From NCBI RefSeq assembly GCF_032460525.1, contig NZ_CP135963.1:1922001-1986000 (forward strand): 64,000 nt of DNA, given 5' to 3'. The position numbers and the translations under genes were made by a program. Shown piece after piece: positions 9,206 through 18,091 of this stretch. How positions within the stretch are numbered: the first letter of the stretch is position 1; the number at the start of each line of letters is the position of its first letter. Source of the DNA: Geodermatophilus sp. DSM 44513. GTDB taxonomy: Bacteria; Actinomycetota; Actinomycetes; Mycobacteriales; Geodermatophilaceae. Under the pieces are notes generated by a model that did not search any database, was not told the origin of the DNA, and was given only the letters and a program-made list of their open reading frames with translations.

Positions 9206-10861
9206 GTGAGCAACCCGACCCCGCCCGGCCGGCGGGGTCGGCACACCGCGCCGGAGGCCCCCGGTGGCGTGCCCAGCGCCGCCTGGCTGGCCTCGATGCC
9301 CAGTCGCCCGCCCGGTGAGGACGCCTGGGCGCCGGCGCCCACGCCGCGCCGCCGGCGGCCCGACCCCGGCGTGACCGGGCCGCTGCCCGGCCCCGTCGCC
9401 CAGGCCGGGGACCCCGCGCGGCAGCGACCGCCGCACCCCTCGGAACCGCTGCCGGACCTGCCGCCGCGCCCCTCCGGGCCCTGGTCGAAGCTGTCCCGCC
9501 GGACCGACGAGCACCAGGACCCGCACGACGACGACGCCACGGTGGGTGTCCCCGAGGTCCCCGCCGTCCCCGGCCCGGTCGGCACCGACCCGCACGGCGG
9601 GCGTCCCCACGCCGGCGGCGACCCGCACGACAACGACCCACACCACGGCGACCCGCACCACGGCGACCCGCACGGCTGGGACGACGAGGACGCCACCGGC
9701 GGGCTGGAGGTGCTCGGCGCCTCCGGTGGCGCCGACCGCGGACGCGACCGGCACCACGACCACCTCCACGACGACCTGGGCGGTGGCCCCGGCGACCCCC
9801 CCGGCGGCTCCGTCCGACCGCGGCGCCGGCGCCGCCCACTCGCCGTCCTGCTCACCCTGCTCGTCCTCGCCGGCGTCATCGGCGGCATCGTCCTCGGCGG
9901 CCGGGCGCTCCTCGGCCTGGTCAACCCGGCCAGCCCGGACTACACCGGCCAGGGCAGCGGTGCCGTCGAGGTGCGCGTCGACTCCGGCGACACGCTCAGC
10001 GACATCGCCCGCACGCTCGTCGCCGAGGACGTCATCGCCTCCGCCGGCCCCTTCGTCGAGGCCGCCGAGACCCAGCCCGCCGCCACCGGCATCCAGCCCG
10101 GGGTCTACGCGCTGCGCTCGCAGATGAGCGGCGAGGCCGCCCTGGACCTGCTGCTGGACCCCGCCGCCCGCCAGGTCACCCGGGTCACCGTGCGCGAGGG
10201 GCTCACCGTGGCGGCCACCCTGCAGCTGGTCGCCGACGAGACCGGCACGCCCCTGGCCGACCTGCAGGCCGCGGCGGCCGACCCCGCCGCGCTCGGCCTG
10301 CCGGCCTACGCCGGCGGGCAGCTCGAGGGCCTGCTGTTCCCGGCGACCTACGAGGTCGAGCCCGGCGACACCCCCGCCGACGTGCTCGGCGCCATGGTGG
10401 CCCGCGCCGACCAGGCCCTCGACGGGCTGCAGGTGCCCGAGGCCGACCGCCGAACCGTGCTCACCAAGGCCAGCATCGTGCAGGCCGAGGCCGCCTCGGC
10501 CGAGGACATGGCCCGGGTGGCCCGCGTGCTGGAGAACCGGCTCGCCGACGGCATGGCGTTGCAGCTGGACACCACGGTCAACTACGCCACCGGCAAGTCC
10601 GGCATCACCACGACACCCGAGGACCGCGCCAACCCCTCGCCGTACAACACCTACCTCTATCCCGGGCTGCCGCCCGGCCCGATCGCCAACCCCGGCGAGC
10701 AGGCCATCGCGGCGGTGCTCGACCCGGCCGAGGGGGACTGGCGGTTCTTCGTCGTCGTCGACCCCGACACCGGCGAGACCCGCTTCGCGCGCACCGCGGA
10801 GGAGCACCAGCAGAACGTGCTGCTGTTCCAGCAGTGGCTGCGCGAGCAGCCCGGCGGGTGA
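9206..10861 (+). CDS. mltG: Endolytic murein transglycosylase MltG with long cytoplasmic region
   Basis: 551 residues. A cytoplasmic region of about 210 residues comes first. One membrane helix (PLAVLLTLLVLAGVIGGIVL, 211-230) follows. Outside are a LysM-like segment (VDSGDTLSDIARTL) and the YceG catalytic domain with LFPATYEV, the acidic-site motif ASIVQAEA (Glu near 428), LENRLADGM and the ending SPYNTY...GLPPGPI. MltG cleaves nascent glycan strands and sets their length. The cytoplasmic part is Pro/Arg-rich and then His/Asp-rich, with repeated DPHHG units (residues 129-190, 12 His). It lies between ruvX and aroE, as in many actinobacteria. Confidence 0.96.
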   Translation: MSNPTPPGRRGRHTAPEAPGGVPSAAWLASMPSRPPGEDAWAPAPTPRRRRPDPGVTGPLPGPVAQAGDPARQRPPHPSEPLPDLPPRPSGPWSKLSRRTDEHQDPHDDDATVGVPEVPAVPGPVGTDPHGGRPHAGGDPHDNDPHHGDPHHGDPHGWDDEDATGGLEVLGASGGADRGRDRHHDHLHDDLGGGPGDPPGGSVRPRRRRRPLAVLLTLLVLAGVIGGIVLGGRALLGLVNPASPDYTGQGSGAVEVRVDSGDTLSDIARTLVAEDVIASAGPFVEAAETQPAATGIQPGVYALRSQMSGEAALDLLLDPAARQVTRVTVREGLTVAATLQLVADETGTPLADLQAAAADPAALGLPAYAGGQLEGLLFPATYEVEPGDTPADVLGAMVARADQALDGLQVPEADRRTVLTKASIVQAEAASAEDMARVARVLENRLADGMALQLDTTVNYATGKSGITTTPEDRANPSPYNTYLYPGLPPGPIANPGEQAIAAVLDPAEGDWRFFVVVDPDTGETRFARTAEEHQQNVLLFQQWLREQPGG

Positions 10862-10883
10862 GGACCGGCCGCAGGGGTGGGCG

Positions 10884-11702
10884 GTGAGGGCCGCCGTCCT
10901 CGGCCGGCCGGTCGGGCACTCGCTGTCCCCGCTGCTGCACCGGGCCGCCTACACCGCGCTGGGCCTCACCGACTGGACCTACGACGCCCTGGACGTGGGG
11001 GCCCCGGACCTGCCGGTGCTGCTCGCCGGGCTCGGTGCGGAGTGGCGCGGCTTCTCGGTGACCATGCCGTGCAAGCAGGCCGCGGTGGACGTCGCCGACG
11101 AGGTGGCACCGCTGCCGCGGCTGCTGCACGCGGCCAACACGCTGGTGCGCACCGACGCCGGCTGGCGGGCGGACAACACCGACGTCCTCGGCGTCGGCAC
11201 CGCCCTGCAGGAGGCCGGGGTCACCGGTGTGGACCGAGGCGCGATCATCGGTGCCGGGGGGACGGCGGCGGCCGCGGCCGTGGCGCTCGCCTCGCTGGGC
11301 GCGCGGAGCGTCGACGTCGTCGTCCGCGAGCCGGCCCGCGCCGGGGACCTGCTGCGGGTGCTCGCCACCCTCGGCGTCCCGGCGTCGGTGGTGTCGCTGG
11401 CCAGCACCGCCGTCGACAGGGCGGTCGTCGATGCCGAGGTCGTGGTGAGCACCGTCCCGGTCGGCGGCCAGGAGGCCGTGGCCCGGCTGGCGTGGACGGC
11501 GGGCCAGACGGTGCTCGACGTGCTGTACGACCCGTGGCCGACGCCGCTGGCGACCGCCGTCACGGCGGCCGGCGGCACCGTCGTGGGCGGCCTGGAGGTG
11601 CTGTTCTGGCAGGCCACCGCCCAGGTGGAGCTGATGACCGGGCACGCGGCACCGCTCGCGGCCATGCGCGGCGCGCTGGACGCCGCCGCCGGCGTCCGCT
11701 GA
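10884..11702 (+). CDS. aroE: Shikimate dehydrogenase
   Basis: 272 residues. Reduces 3-dehydroshikimate to shikimate with NADPH. Seen are the substrate-binding GHSLSP (11-16), the catalytic Lys64 in VTMPCK, Asp100 in ADNTDVLG and the nucleotide loop GAGGTAAAA. The family usually reads VTIPHK and Gly-x-NTD, so two conservative changes are present. The GTG start is 22 bp after mltG. The other shikimate genes (aroC, K, B, Q) follow 0.8 kb downstream, after the prepilin peptidase. Confidence 0.95.
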   Translation: MRAAVLGRPVGHSLSPLLHRAAYTALGLTDWTYDALDVGAPDLPVLLAGLGAEWRGFSVTMPCKQAAVDVADEVAPLPRLLHAANTLVRTDAGWRADNTDVLGVGTALQEAGVTGVDRGAIIGAGGTAAAAAVALASLGARSVDVVVREPARAGDLLRVLATLGVPASVVSLASTAVDRAVVDAEVVVSTVPVGGQEAVARLAWTAGQTVLDVLYDPWPTPLATAVTAAGGTVVGGLEVLFWQATAQVELMTGHAAPLAAMRGALDAAAGVR

Positions 11703-11707
11703 CCGGC

Positions 11708-12376
11708 GTGCCCCCGGCGGACCTCCCGGCCGGCGCGGTCGCCGCCCTCGCCCTCGCCGGCGCGCTCGTCCTCGGCCCCTGGCTGGCGCGGGTGTCCGTG
11801 CGGCTGGCCCGACGCGACGACGTCGCCGGAGCCGGCCCACGGCGCACGGTGCTCACCACCGTCCTCGTCGCGGCCGCCCTCGCCGGGGCACTGCTGGTCG
11901 GCGGCCTGCGTCCGGGCACCGTCGCGCTGGCCTGGGCCGGGGTCGCCGGTGTGGTGCTGGGCGCGGTCGACCTCGCCGTGCACCGGCTGCCCGACCGGGT
12001 GACCGTCCCGGCGTGCGCGGCGGTGACCGCGGCCCTGCTCGTGGACGCGGCCGCGCTCGGCACCTGGCCGGCTCTGCTGCGCGCCGTCCTGGCCGGCACC
12101 GCCGCGTTCGCCGCGGCCGCGCTCACCGCGCTGCTGTCCCCGCAGGGGCTCGGGTTCGGCGACGTGAAGCTGCTCGGCCTGCTCGGCCTGGTGCTGGGCT
12201 GGGTCGGCTGGGGCGCGCTGCTGGCCGGGGTGTTCCTCGGCCTGCTGACCGGCGCGGTCGCCTCGCTGACGCTGATCGCCGCCGGGCGGGCCGGCTGGCG
12301 CACCGCGCTGCCGTTCGGGCCACCGCTGCTGGTGGGCGCCGCCCTGGCCCTGGCCCTGGCCGGCCCGCTCCCCTGA
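11708..12376 (+). CDS. Prepilin peptidase (A24 family)
   Basis: 222 residues, almost entirely hydrophobic with about seven membrane segments. The two catalytic aspartates of A24 aspartic peptidases are visible: one in GAVDLAVHRLPDRV and one in the GxGD motif of GFGDVKLLGLLGLVLGW. It lacks the N-terminal methyltransferase domain of PilD, as is usual in actinobacteria. No pilin or Tad genes occur nearby; its place between aroE and aroC is a known actinobacterial arrangement. The GTG starts 6 bp after aroE. Confidence 0.9.
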   Translation: MPPADLPAGAVAALALAGALVLGPWLARVSVRLARRDDVAGAGPRRTVLTTVLVAAALAGALLVGGLRPGTVALAWAGVAGVVLGAVDLAVHRLPDRVTVPACAAVTAALLVDAAALGTWPALLRAVLAGTAAFAAAALTALLSPQGLGFGDVKLLGLLGLVLGWVGWGALLAGVFLGLLTGAVASLTLIAAGRAGWRTALPFGPPLLVGAALALALAGPLP

Positions 12377-12396
12377 CCGTGCCCCCGGGGACGCCC

Positions 12397-12505
12397 CGAA
12401 CGGCCTGCTCCCCAGGGCCACCCCGAGCCTGGTGAGGTGCGGGAACGGCCCCCTTCCCGGGGCCCGCCCCGAGCCTGCGAGGGGCGGGGAGGACGGGGGT
12501 CCTCC
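12397..12505 (-). repeat. Two adjacent copies of the covarying hairpin repeat (reverse orientation)
   Basis: A full copy (12441-12505) and a degenerate right-half copy (12397-12442) lie head to tail in reverse orientation between the prepilin peptidase gene and aroC. Read on the minus strand, the full copy runs GGACC, variable stem, apical loop TCGCAGGCTC, complementary stem, GGCCGTTCC. The outer stem has one mismatch. The partial copy keeps the AGGCTC half of the loop and the GGCCGTTCG end. The pair lies immediately upstream of the aroC promoter. Confidence 0.75.
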
Positions 12506-12511
12506 AACTGG

Positions 12512-12517
12512 CACACT
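12512..12517 (+). promoter_or_regulatory. -10 element of aroC (leaderless)
   Basis: CACACT lies 6 bp before the aroC ATG and there is no ribosome site. The same hexamer at the same distance precedes the genes at 53262 (plus) and 57809 (minus). Confidence 0.4.
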
Positions 12518-12523
12518 GGCGGC

Positions 12524-13702
12524 ATGTTGCGCTGGCTGACCGCCGGTGAGTCGCACGGCCAGCAGCTCACCGCCATCCTCGAGGGCCTGCCCGCCGGCGT
12601 CCGGGTGCAGACCTCCGACCTCGACGTCGACCTCTCCCGCCGCCGCCTCGGCCACGGCCGCGGCGCCCGGATGTCCTTCGAGCAGGACGCCGTCTCCCTC
12701 ACCGGCGGGATCCGGCACGGCGTCACGATGGGCGGGCCGATCGCGGTGCAGGTGGGCAACACCGAGTGGCCGAAGTGGCAGACGGTCATGTCCGCCGACC
12801 CGGTCGACGCCGAGGTGCTGGCCGGTCAGGCGCGCAACGCCCCGCTGACCCGCCCGCGGCCCGGGCACGCCGACCTCGCCGGCATGCAGAAGTACGGCTT
12901 TGACGACGCCCGCCCGGTGTTGGAGCGGGCCAGCGCCCGGGAGACCGCCGCCCGGGTGGCCCTCGGCGCGGTCGCCCGGGCCTTCCTCCGCCAGGCGCTG
13001 GACGTCGACGTGGTCAGCCACGTGGTCGGCATCGGCCCGGTCGCCGTCCCCGACGGCGTGGTGCCCGGCCCGCAGGACAACCCGCGGATCGACGAGGACC
13101 CGGTGCGCTGCGCCGACCCGGCGACCAGTGAGGCCATGGTCGCCGAGGTCGACGACGCCCGGAAGAACGGCGACACCCTCGGCGGCGTGGTCGAGGTGGT
13201 CGTGCACGGCCTGCCGCCGGGCCTGGGCAGCCACGTGCACTGGGACCGCCGGCTGGACTCCCGGCTGGCCGGCGCGCTCATGGGCGTGCAGTCGGTCAAG
13301 GCCGTGGAGGTCGGTGACGGGCTGGCCACCGCCCGGCGCCGCGGCTCGGTCGCCCACGACGAGATCGTCACTGCCGACGGCCGGCTGCGCCGGGTCACCG
13401 ACCGCGCCGGCGGCATCGAGGGCGGGATGACCAACGGCGAGGTGCTGCGGGTGCGCGCCGCCATGAAGCCGATCTCCACCGTGCCCCGGGCGCTGGCCAC
13501 CGTCGACGTGGCCACCGGGGAGGCGGCCGTGGCGATCAACCAGCGCAGCGACGCCTGCGCGGTGCCGCGCGGCAGCGTGGTCATGGAGGCCATGGTCGCG
13601 CTGGTGCTGGCCGACGCCGCGCTGGAGAAGTTCGGCGGGGACTCCGTCGCCGAGACCCGCCGCAACGCCCGCGGCTACCTCGACGCGCTCGGGGTCCGGT
13701 GA
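12524..13702 (+). CDS. aroC: Chorismate synthase
   Basis: 392 residues. Converts EPSP to chorismate using reduced FMN. Family marks are the N-terminal [49 protein letters not shown] and the C-terminal [20 protein letters not shown]. It heads the overlapping aroC-aroK-aroB set (GTGA overlaps). The start is the ATG six bases after a -10-like CACACT, so the mRNA is probably leaderless. Two hairpin repeats lie directly upstream. Confidence 0.98.
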   Translation: MLRWLTAGESHGQQLTAILEGLPAGVRVQTSDLDVDLSRRRLGHGRGARMSFEQDAVSLTGGIRHGVTMGGPIAVQVGNTEWPKWQTVMSADPVDAEVLAGQARNAPLTRPRPGHADLAGMQKYGFDDARPVLERASARETAARVALGAVARAFLRQALDVDVVSHVVGIGPVAVPDGVVPGPQDNPRIDEDPVRCADPATSEAMVAEVDDARKNGDTLGGVVEVVVHGLPPGLGSHVHWDRRLDSRLAGALMGVQSVKAVEVGDGLATARRRGSVAHDEIVTADGRLRRVTDRAGGIEGGMTNGEVLRVRAAMKPISTVPRALATVDVATGEAAVAINQRSDACAVPRGSVVMEAMVALVLADAALEKFGGDSVAETRRNARGYLDALGVR

Positions 13703-14241
13703 GCGCGACCCGCCGCCCGGTGGTGGTCCTGGTCGGGCCGCCGTCGTCGGGCAAGACCACCGTCGGCACCGCGCTGGCCGCCCGGCTCGGGCTGCTCCTC
13801 CGCGACACCGACGCCGACGTCGAGGCCACCACCGGGCAGCGGGTGGCCGACCTGTTCGTCGACCTCGGCGAGCCGCACTTCCGCGCGCTGGAGGAACGGG
13901 CCGTGGCGGCGGCCCTCACCGAGCACGACGGCGTGCTCGCCCTGGGCGGCGGGGCGGTGCTCAGCGCCGCGACCCGGGAGCGACTGGCCGGCTACACCCG
14001 CGCCGGGGGCACCGTGGTCTGGCTCGACGTGGACCTCGCCTCGGCCGCCGAGCGGGTCGGGCTGGGCCGCAGCCGCCCGGTGCTCGGCCTGAACCCGCGG
14101 GCCACCCTGCGGGTGCTGCTGGCCGCCCGCGCCCCGCTGTACGCCGAGGTCGCCACGCTGACCGTGCCCACCGGCGGCCGCGCGCCCGGCGAGGTCGTCG
14201 ACGAGGTCGCCGCCGCCCTGCCCGTGCAGGCCGCGCCGTGA
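13699..14241 (+). CDS. aroK: Shikimate kinase
   Basis: 180 residues. Phosphorylates shikimate at O3. It carries Walker [10 protein letters not shown] (13-21), the shikimate-binding DTDADVE, the FRALEE region, and the lid/substrate motif LALGGGAVL. It overlaps aroC by 4 bp (GTGA) and aroB by 4 bp, so the three are translationally coupled. Confidence 0.97.
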   Translation: MSATRRPVVVLVGPPSSGKTTVGTALAARLGLLLRDTDADVEATTGQRVADLFVDLGEPHFRALEERAVAAALTEHDGVLALGGGAVLSAATRERLAGYTRAGGTVVWLDVDLASAAERVGLGRSRPVLGLNPRATLRVLLAARAPLYAEVATLTVPTGGRAPGEVVDEVAAALPVQAAP

Positions 14242-15308
14242 GGCGGGTGACCGTCCCGGGTCCGCGTCCCTACGACGTCGTCATCGGGCCCGGCGCCCGG
14301 CACGAGCTGGGGGCCCTGACCACCACCGTCCTCGCCGGCGCGGCCCGTGCCGTCGTCGTGCACGCCGCGCCGCTGGCCGGGCAGGCCGGCGCGGTGGTGG
14401 AGACGCTGCAGACCGCCGGGGTCGCCGCCGAGGCCCTGGTCGTCCCCGACGGGGAGGCGGCCAAGACCGCCGAGGTCGCCGCGGGCCTGTGGGAGGAGCT
14501 GGGCCGGCTCGGGCTGACCCGCTCCGACGTGGTCGTCGGGGTCGGCGGCGGCGCGGTGACCGACCTCGCCGGCTTCGTCGCGGCGACCTGGAACCGCGGG
14601 GTGCGGGTGGTGCAGGTGCCGACCAGCCTGCTGGGCATGGTGGACGCCGCGGTGGGCGGCAAGACCGGCATCAACACCGGCGCGGGCAAGAACCTGGTCG
14701 GTGCCTTCCACCCGCCGGTGGCCGTGATCGCCGACACCGACGTCCTCGCCGGCCTGCCGGAGGCGGAGTACCGGTCCGGGCTGGCCGAGGTCGTCAAGTG
14801 CGGCTTCATCGCCGACGGCGCCGTCCTGGACCTGCTCGAGCTCGACCCCACCGGCCGCCGGGACACCGACGAGCTCATCGAGCGGGCGGTGCAGGTCAAG
14901 GCCGCCGCGGTGGGGGCGGACCTGCACGACACCGGCGTGCGCGAGTTCCTCAACTACGGGCACACCCTGGGCCACGCCGTCGAGCGGGTCGAGGACTTCG
15001 GCTGGCGGCACGGCGAGGCGGTCGCCGTCGGGCTGGTGTTCGCCGCCCACCTCGCCGGCCGGGCCGGGCTGCTCAGCCGTGGGGAGGTCGAGCGCCACTC
15101 CCGGCTGATCGCCACCATGGGCCTGCCCACCCGCTACGCCGGCGACTGGGACCGCATCCAGGCGGTCATGCGGCGGGACAAGAAGAAGGCCTCGTCCGGG
15201 GCGCTGCGGTTCGTCGTCCTCGACGGCATCGGCAACCCGACCATCCTCACCGACCCCGATCCGGCCTGGCTCGACGCGGCGTGGGCCGCGGTCTCGGAGG
15301 CGGCATGA
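14238..15308 (+). CDS. aroB: 3-Dehydroquinate synthase
   Basis: 356 residues. Cyclizes DAHP to 3-dehydroquinate with NAD and zinc. Visible are the nucleotide-binding [39 protein letters not shown] and GAFHPP. The metal site is formed by the Glu of [11 protein letters not shown] and the His residues in [11 protein letters not shown] and [10 protein letters not shown]. It overlaps aroK by four bases and is separated from aroQ by 16 bp. Confidence 0.98.
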   Translation: MRRVTVPGPRPYDVVIGPGARHELGALTTTVLAGAARAVVVHAAPLAGQAGAVVETLQTAGVAAEALVVPDGEAAKTAEVAAGLWEELGRLGLTRSDVVVGVGGGAVTDLAGFVAATWNRGVRVVQVPTSLLGMVDAAVGGKTGINTGAGKNLVGAFHPPVAVIADTDVLAGLPEAEYRSGLAEVVKCGFIADGAVLDLLELDPTGRRDTDELIERAVQVKAAAVGADLHDTGVREFLNYGHTLGHAVERVEDFGWRHGEAVAVGLVFAAHLAGRAGLLSRGEVERHSRLIATMGLPTRYAGDWDRIQAVMRRDKKKASSGALRFVVLDGIGNPTILTDPDPAWLDAAWAAVSEAA

Positions 15309-15324
15309 CCACCCAGGTGCAGAT

Positions 15325-15771
15325 GTGACCGTCCAGGTGCTCAACGGCGCCAACCTCGGCCGGCTGGGCACGCGGGAGCCGGAGAGGTACGGGACGACGA
15401 CGTACGCGGAGCTGGTCGACCTGGTCACCGCCGCCGCGGGCGAGCTGGGCCTGCAGGTGCAGGTCCGGCAGACCGACGACGAGGGCGAGCTGCTGCACTG
15501 GGTGCACGCCGCGGCCGACGCCGGCGACCCCGTGGTGCTCAACCCGGCCGGCTGGTCGCACACCTCGGTGGTGCTGCGCGACGCGCTGGCGATGCTGACC
15601 GCCCCGCTGGTCGAGGTGCACATCAGCAACATCCACCGGCGCGAGGCGTTCCGGCACCACTCCTACGTCTCCGCGGTCGCCGACGGGGTGATCGCCGGGC
15701 TCGGCGTGCAGGGCTACGTGCTGGCGCTGCGGTGGCTGGCCGACCGCGGAGCCGACGAGGGGGCGTCGTGA
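15325..15771 (+). CDS. aroQ: Type II 3-dehydroquinate dehydratase
   Basis: 148 residues. Dehydrates 3-dehydroquinate to 3-dehydroshikimate. Type II marks are the start [13 protein letters not shown], the catalytic Tyr/Arg loop [30 protein letters not shown] and [18 protein letters not shown]. The enzyme is a cytoplasmic dodecamer in characterised members. The GTG at 15325 follows aroB by 16 bp. The last 30 bp of the gene are duplicated just upstream of pepQ. Confidence 0.97.
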   Translation: MTVQVLNGANLGRLGTREPERYGTTTYAELVDLVTAAAGELGLQVQVRQTDDEGELLHWVHAAADAGDPVVLNPAGWSHTSVVLRDALAMLTAPLVEVHISNIHRREAFRHHSYVSAVADGVIAGLGVQGYVLALRWLADRGADEGAS

Positions 15772-15853
15772 GGCGACAGGGAGTGAGCATCGCAGCGAGG
15801 TCTGCGAGCGAGGAGCGGAGCGACCGCGGAGCCGAAGAGGAGGCGGAGTGAGG
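15741..15853 (+). repeat. Imperfect direct repeat joining aroQ end and pepQ start
   Basis: A 33-bp stretch over the aroQ stop codon (15741-15773) recurs at 15821-15853 over the pepQ start, 29 of 33 bases identical (shared start CGACCGCGGAGCCGA). The spacer holds purine-rich GCGAGG/GCGAGC iterations. The second copy supplies the GAGGAGG ribosome site and GTG of pepQ. Confidence 0.7.
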
Positions 15854-16948
15854 TACGCCGACCGGCGGGAGCGGCTGCGGGCGACGGCGGCGGAGCGGGG
15901 GATGGACGCCGTCCTGGTGACCGAGCTGCTCAACGTGCGCTACCTGACCGGTTTCACCGGCTCCAACGGCGCGCTGCTGCTCCGGGTGGACGGCGCCGAC
16001 CTGTTCGGCACCGACGGCCGCTACACCACCCAGGCCGGCACGCAGGTGCCCGACGTCGAGCTGCTGGTCGACCGCGGCACCGTCCCCGCCCTGGCCCGGG
16101 CGGCCGTGCGCGGCGGCGCGGGGCGGATCGGCTACGAGAGCCACTCCCTCACCGTCGACGGGCTGCACGCGCTGCAGTCGGTGCTCACCGACGCCGCCGC
16201 CGGCGGCACGGTGCCGGAGCTGACCAGCGTGCGGTGCGCCGTCGAGGCGCTGCGCGCGGTGAAGGACGACGACGAGGTCGACGCCCTGCGCCGGGCTTGC
16301 GCAGTCGCCGACGCCGCGCTCGCCGAGCTGGCCGCCGAGGGGGCGCTGCGGCCCGGGCGCACCGAGCTGCAGGTCGGCCGCGAGCTGGACGCCCGGATGC
16401 TGACCATGGGTGCGCAGGCCCCGTCCTTCGAGACGATCGTGGCCACCGGCGCCAACTCCGCCATCCCGCACCACCGGCCCGACGCCACCGAGCTGCGCGG
16501 CGGTGACCTGCTCAAGCTGGACTTCGGCGCGACCGTCGACGGCTACCACTCCGACATGACCCGCACCGTCGTCCTCGGGGCGGTCTCGGACTGGCAGCGG
16601 GAGGTCTACGAGCTGGTCGCCGCGGCGCAGGCCGCGGGCCGGGCCGCGCTGGCGGTCGGCGCCGACGTGGTCGCCGTCGACGCGGCGGCCCGCGACGTCA
16701 TCGCGCAGGCCGGCCACGCCGGGCACTTCACCCACGGCTTGGGCCACGGTGTGGGACTGCAGATCCACGAGGCGCCGGGCATCGGCCAGCAGGGCGCGGG
16801 TAGGCTCAGCGCCGGCATGGCCGTCACCGTGGAGCCGGGCGTCTACCTGCCCGGCCACGGCGGTGTCCGCATCGAGGACACGCTGATCGTCACGGACGAC
16901 GAGCCCGAGTTGTTGACCCTCACGAGCAAGGAACTGCTGGTCCTCTAG
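15848..16948 (+). CDS. pepQ: M24-family Xaa-Pro aminopeptidase/dipeptidase
   Basis: 366 residues. The creatinase-like N-terminal domain begins with RYADRRERLRATAAERGMDA and includes YLTGFTGSNG. The pita-bread metallopeptidase domain shows all five metal ligands: Asp in LLKLDFGATVDGYHSD, Asp in SDMTRT, His in HGLGHGVG, and Glu in VTVEPGVYL and GVRIEDTLIV. It hydrolyses peptides with proline at P1' in known relatives. Its stop codon touches the efp start codon. The pepQ-efp-nusB order is conserved in actinobacteria. Confidence 0.93.
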   Translation: MRYADRRERLRATAAERGMDAVLVTELLNVRYLTGFTGSNGALLLRVDGADLFGTDGRYTTQAGTQVPDVELLVDRGTVPALARAAVRGGAGRIGYESHSLTVDGLHALQSVLTDAAAGGTVPELTSVRCAVEALRAVKDDDEVDALRRACAVADAALAELAAEGALRPGRTELQVGRELDARMLTMGAQAPSFETIVATGANSAIPHHRPDATELRGGDLLKLDFGATVDGYHSDMTRTVVLGAVSDWQREVYELVAAAQAAGRAALAVGADVVAVDAAARDVIAQAGHAGHFTHGLGHGVGLQIHEAPGIGQQGAGRLSAGMAVTVEPGVYLPGHGGVRIEDTLIVTDDEPELLTLTSKELLVL

Positions 16949-17509
16949 ATGGCTACCACCAACGACCTCAAGAACGGCCTGGTCCTCAACCTCGACGGCC
17001 AGCTGTGGACCGTCACCGAGTTCCAGCACGTCAAGCCCGGCAAGGGCGGCGCGTTCGTCCGCACCACGCTGAAGAACGTGCTCTCGGGCAAGGTCGTGGA
17101 CAAGACCTTCAACGCCGGCACCAAGGTCGACACCGCCACCGTCGACAAGCGGAACATGACCTACCTGTACAAGGACGGCACCGACTTCGTCTTCATGGAC
17201 GGCGACACCTTCGACCAGATCCCGGTGCCGGCCGAGACCGTCGGCTCCGGCGCGGACTACCTGCTGGAGAACACCGAGGCCACCGTCGCCGTGCACGAGG
17301 GCGTCCCGCTGTACGTGGAGCTCCCGGTGACGCTGGAGCTCGTCGTGGAGCACACCGACCCGGGCCTGCAGGGCGACCGCTCCACCGGCGGCACCAAGCC
17401 GGCCACGCTGGAGACCGGCGCGCAGATCCAGGTCCCGCTGTTCGTCAACACCGGCGACCGGCTCAAGGTCGACACCCGCGACGGCCGGTACCTCGGCCGC
17501 GTCAACTAG
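16949..17509 (+). CDS. efp: Translation elongation factor P
   Basis: 186 residues. Relieves ribosome stalling at polyproline. The KOW-like domain 1 carries the tip loop [17 protein letters not shown]. The modified Lys of other lineages lies in this loop, and here it is flanked by Pro as in actinobacterial EF-P. Domains 2 and 3 follow, with [15 protein letters not shown] and a C-terminal [18 protein letters not shown]. The ATG begins directly after the pepQ TAG with no gap, so translation is probably coupled. Confidence 0.99.
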   Translation: MATTNDLKNGLVLNLDGQLWTVTEFQHVKPGKGGAFVRTTLKNVLSGKVVDKTFNAGTKVDTATVDKRNMTYLYKDGTDFVFMDGDTFDQIPVPAETVGSGADYLLENTEATVAVHEGVPLYVELPVTLELVVEHTDPGLQGDRSTGGTKPATLETGAQIQVPLFVNTGDRLKVDTRDGRYLGRVN

Positions 17510-17526
17510 GGACGCGGTAGCCGCAG

Positions 17527-17934
17527 GTGGCCGCACGGTCCAAGGCACGCAAGCGCGCCGTCGACGTCCTCTACGAGGCCGACGTCCGCGGCAGCGACGC
17601 GCTCGAGCTGCTCGCCGAGCGGGTGGCGCAGGCGTCCCCGCCCATCCCCGAGCACGCCGTCCGGCTGGTCGAGGGCGTCGCCGGGCACGCCGACCGCATC
17701 GACGAGCTCATCGACCGGCACGCCCGCGGCTGGTCGTTGCAGCGGCTGCCCGACGTCGACCGCGCCATCCTGCGGATGGCGGTGTTCGAGCTGCTGTGGG
17801 TCGACGACGTGCCCGACCCGGTGGTCATCGACGAGGCCGTGGAGCTGGCCCGCACCCTGTCCACCGACGACTCACCGGCCTACGTCAACGGTGTGCTGGG
17901 CGCGGTCCTGGACGCCGAGGTCCCGACCGGCTGA
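17527..17934 (+). CDS. nusB: Transcription antitermination factor NusB
   Basis: 135 residues, a normal length. All-helical NusB fold starting ARSKARKRAVDVLYEADVRG, with the conserved LPDVDRAILRMAVFELLW and AVELARTLSTDDSPAYVNGVLG. It binds boxA RNA with NusE in rRNA antitermination. It starts 17 bp after efp and probably ends the pepQ-efp-nusB transcript; bldD converges on it 158 bp further on. Confidence 0.97.
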   Translation: MAARSKARKRAVDVLYEADVRGSDALELLAERVAQASPPIPEHAVRLVEGVAGHADRIDELIDRHARGWSLQRLPDVDRAILRMAVFELLWVDDVPDPVVIDEAVELARTLSTDDSPAYVNGVLGAVLDAEVPTG

Positions 17935-18003
17935 GCTGTGCGATGGGTCGGCCCACCGGCCGAGACTTGATCGCAGGGGGCCGTGAGGAGCGGGGCCCGG
18001 AGG

Positions 18004-18046
18004 GTCCCCGACGAGCGGCCGGATGGGCTCCGTGCAGGTCGGGGAC
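18004..18046. terminator. Weak inverted repeat between nusB and bldD
   Basis: GTCCCCGAC (18004-18012) pairs with GTCGGGGAC (18038-18046) across a 25-nt loop, in the gap between two convergent genes. There is no T-tract, so termination is only a guess from position. Confidence 0.3.
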
Positions 18047-18091
18047 GGCTCCTGGCCGCGGACGGCCGGGTAGGCCGACGATGTCATTGCT

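Noticed and set aside
5309..10807. Very long open reading frame on the minus strand (about 1830 codons)
   Set aside because: It is antisense to alaS, ruvX and mltG and is an effect of GC-rich codon usage; its translation is low-complexity with no domain.
10877..11707. N-terminal extension of the prepilin peptidase through the aroE region
   Set aside because: It is the alternate frame of aroE; the peptidase homology begins at GTG 11708.
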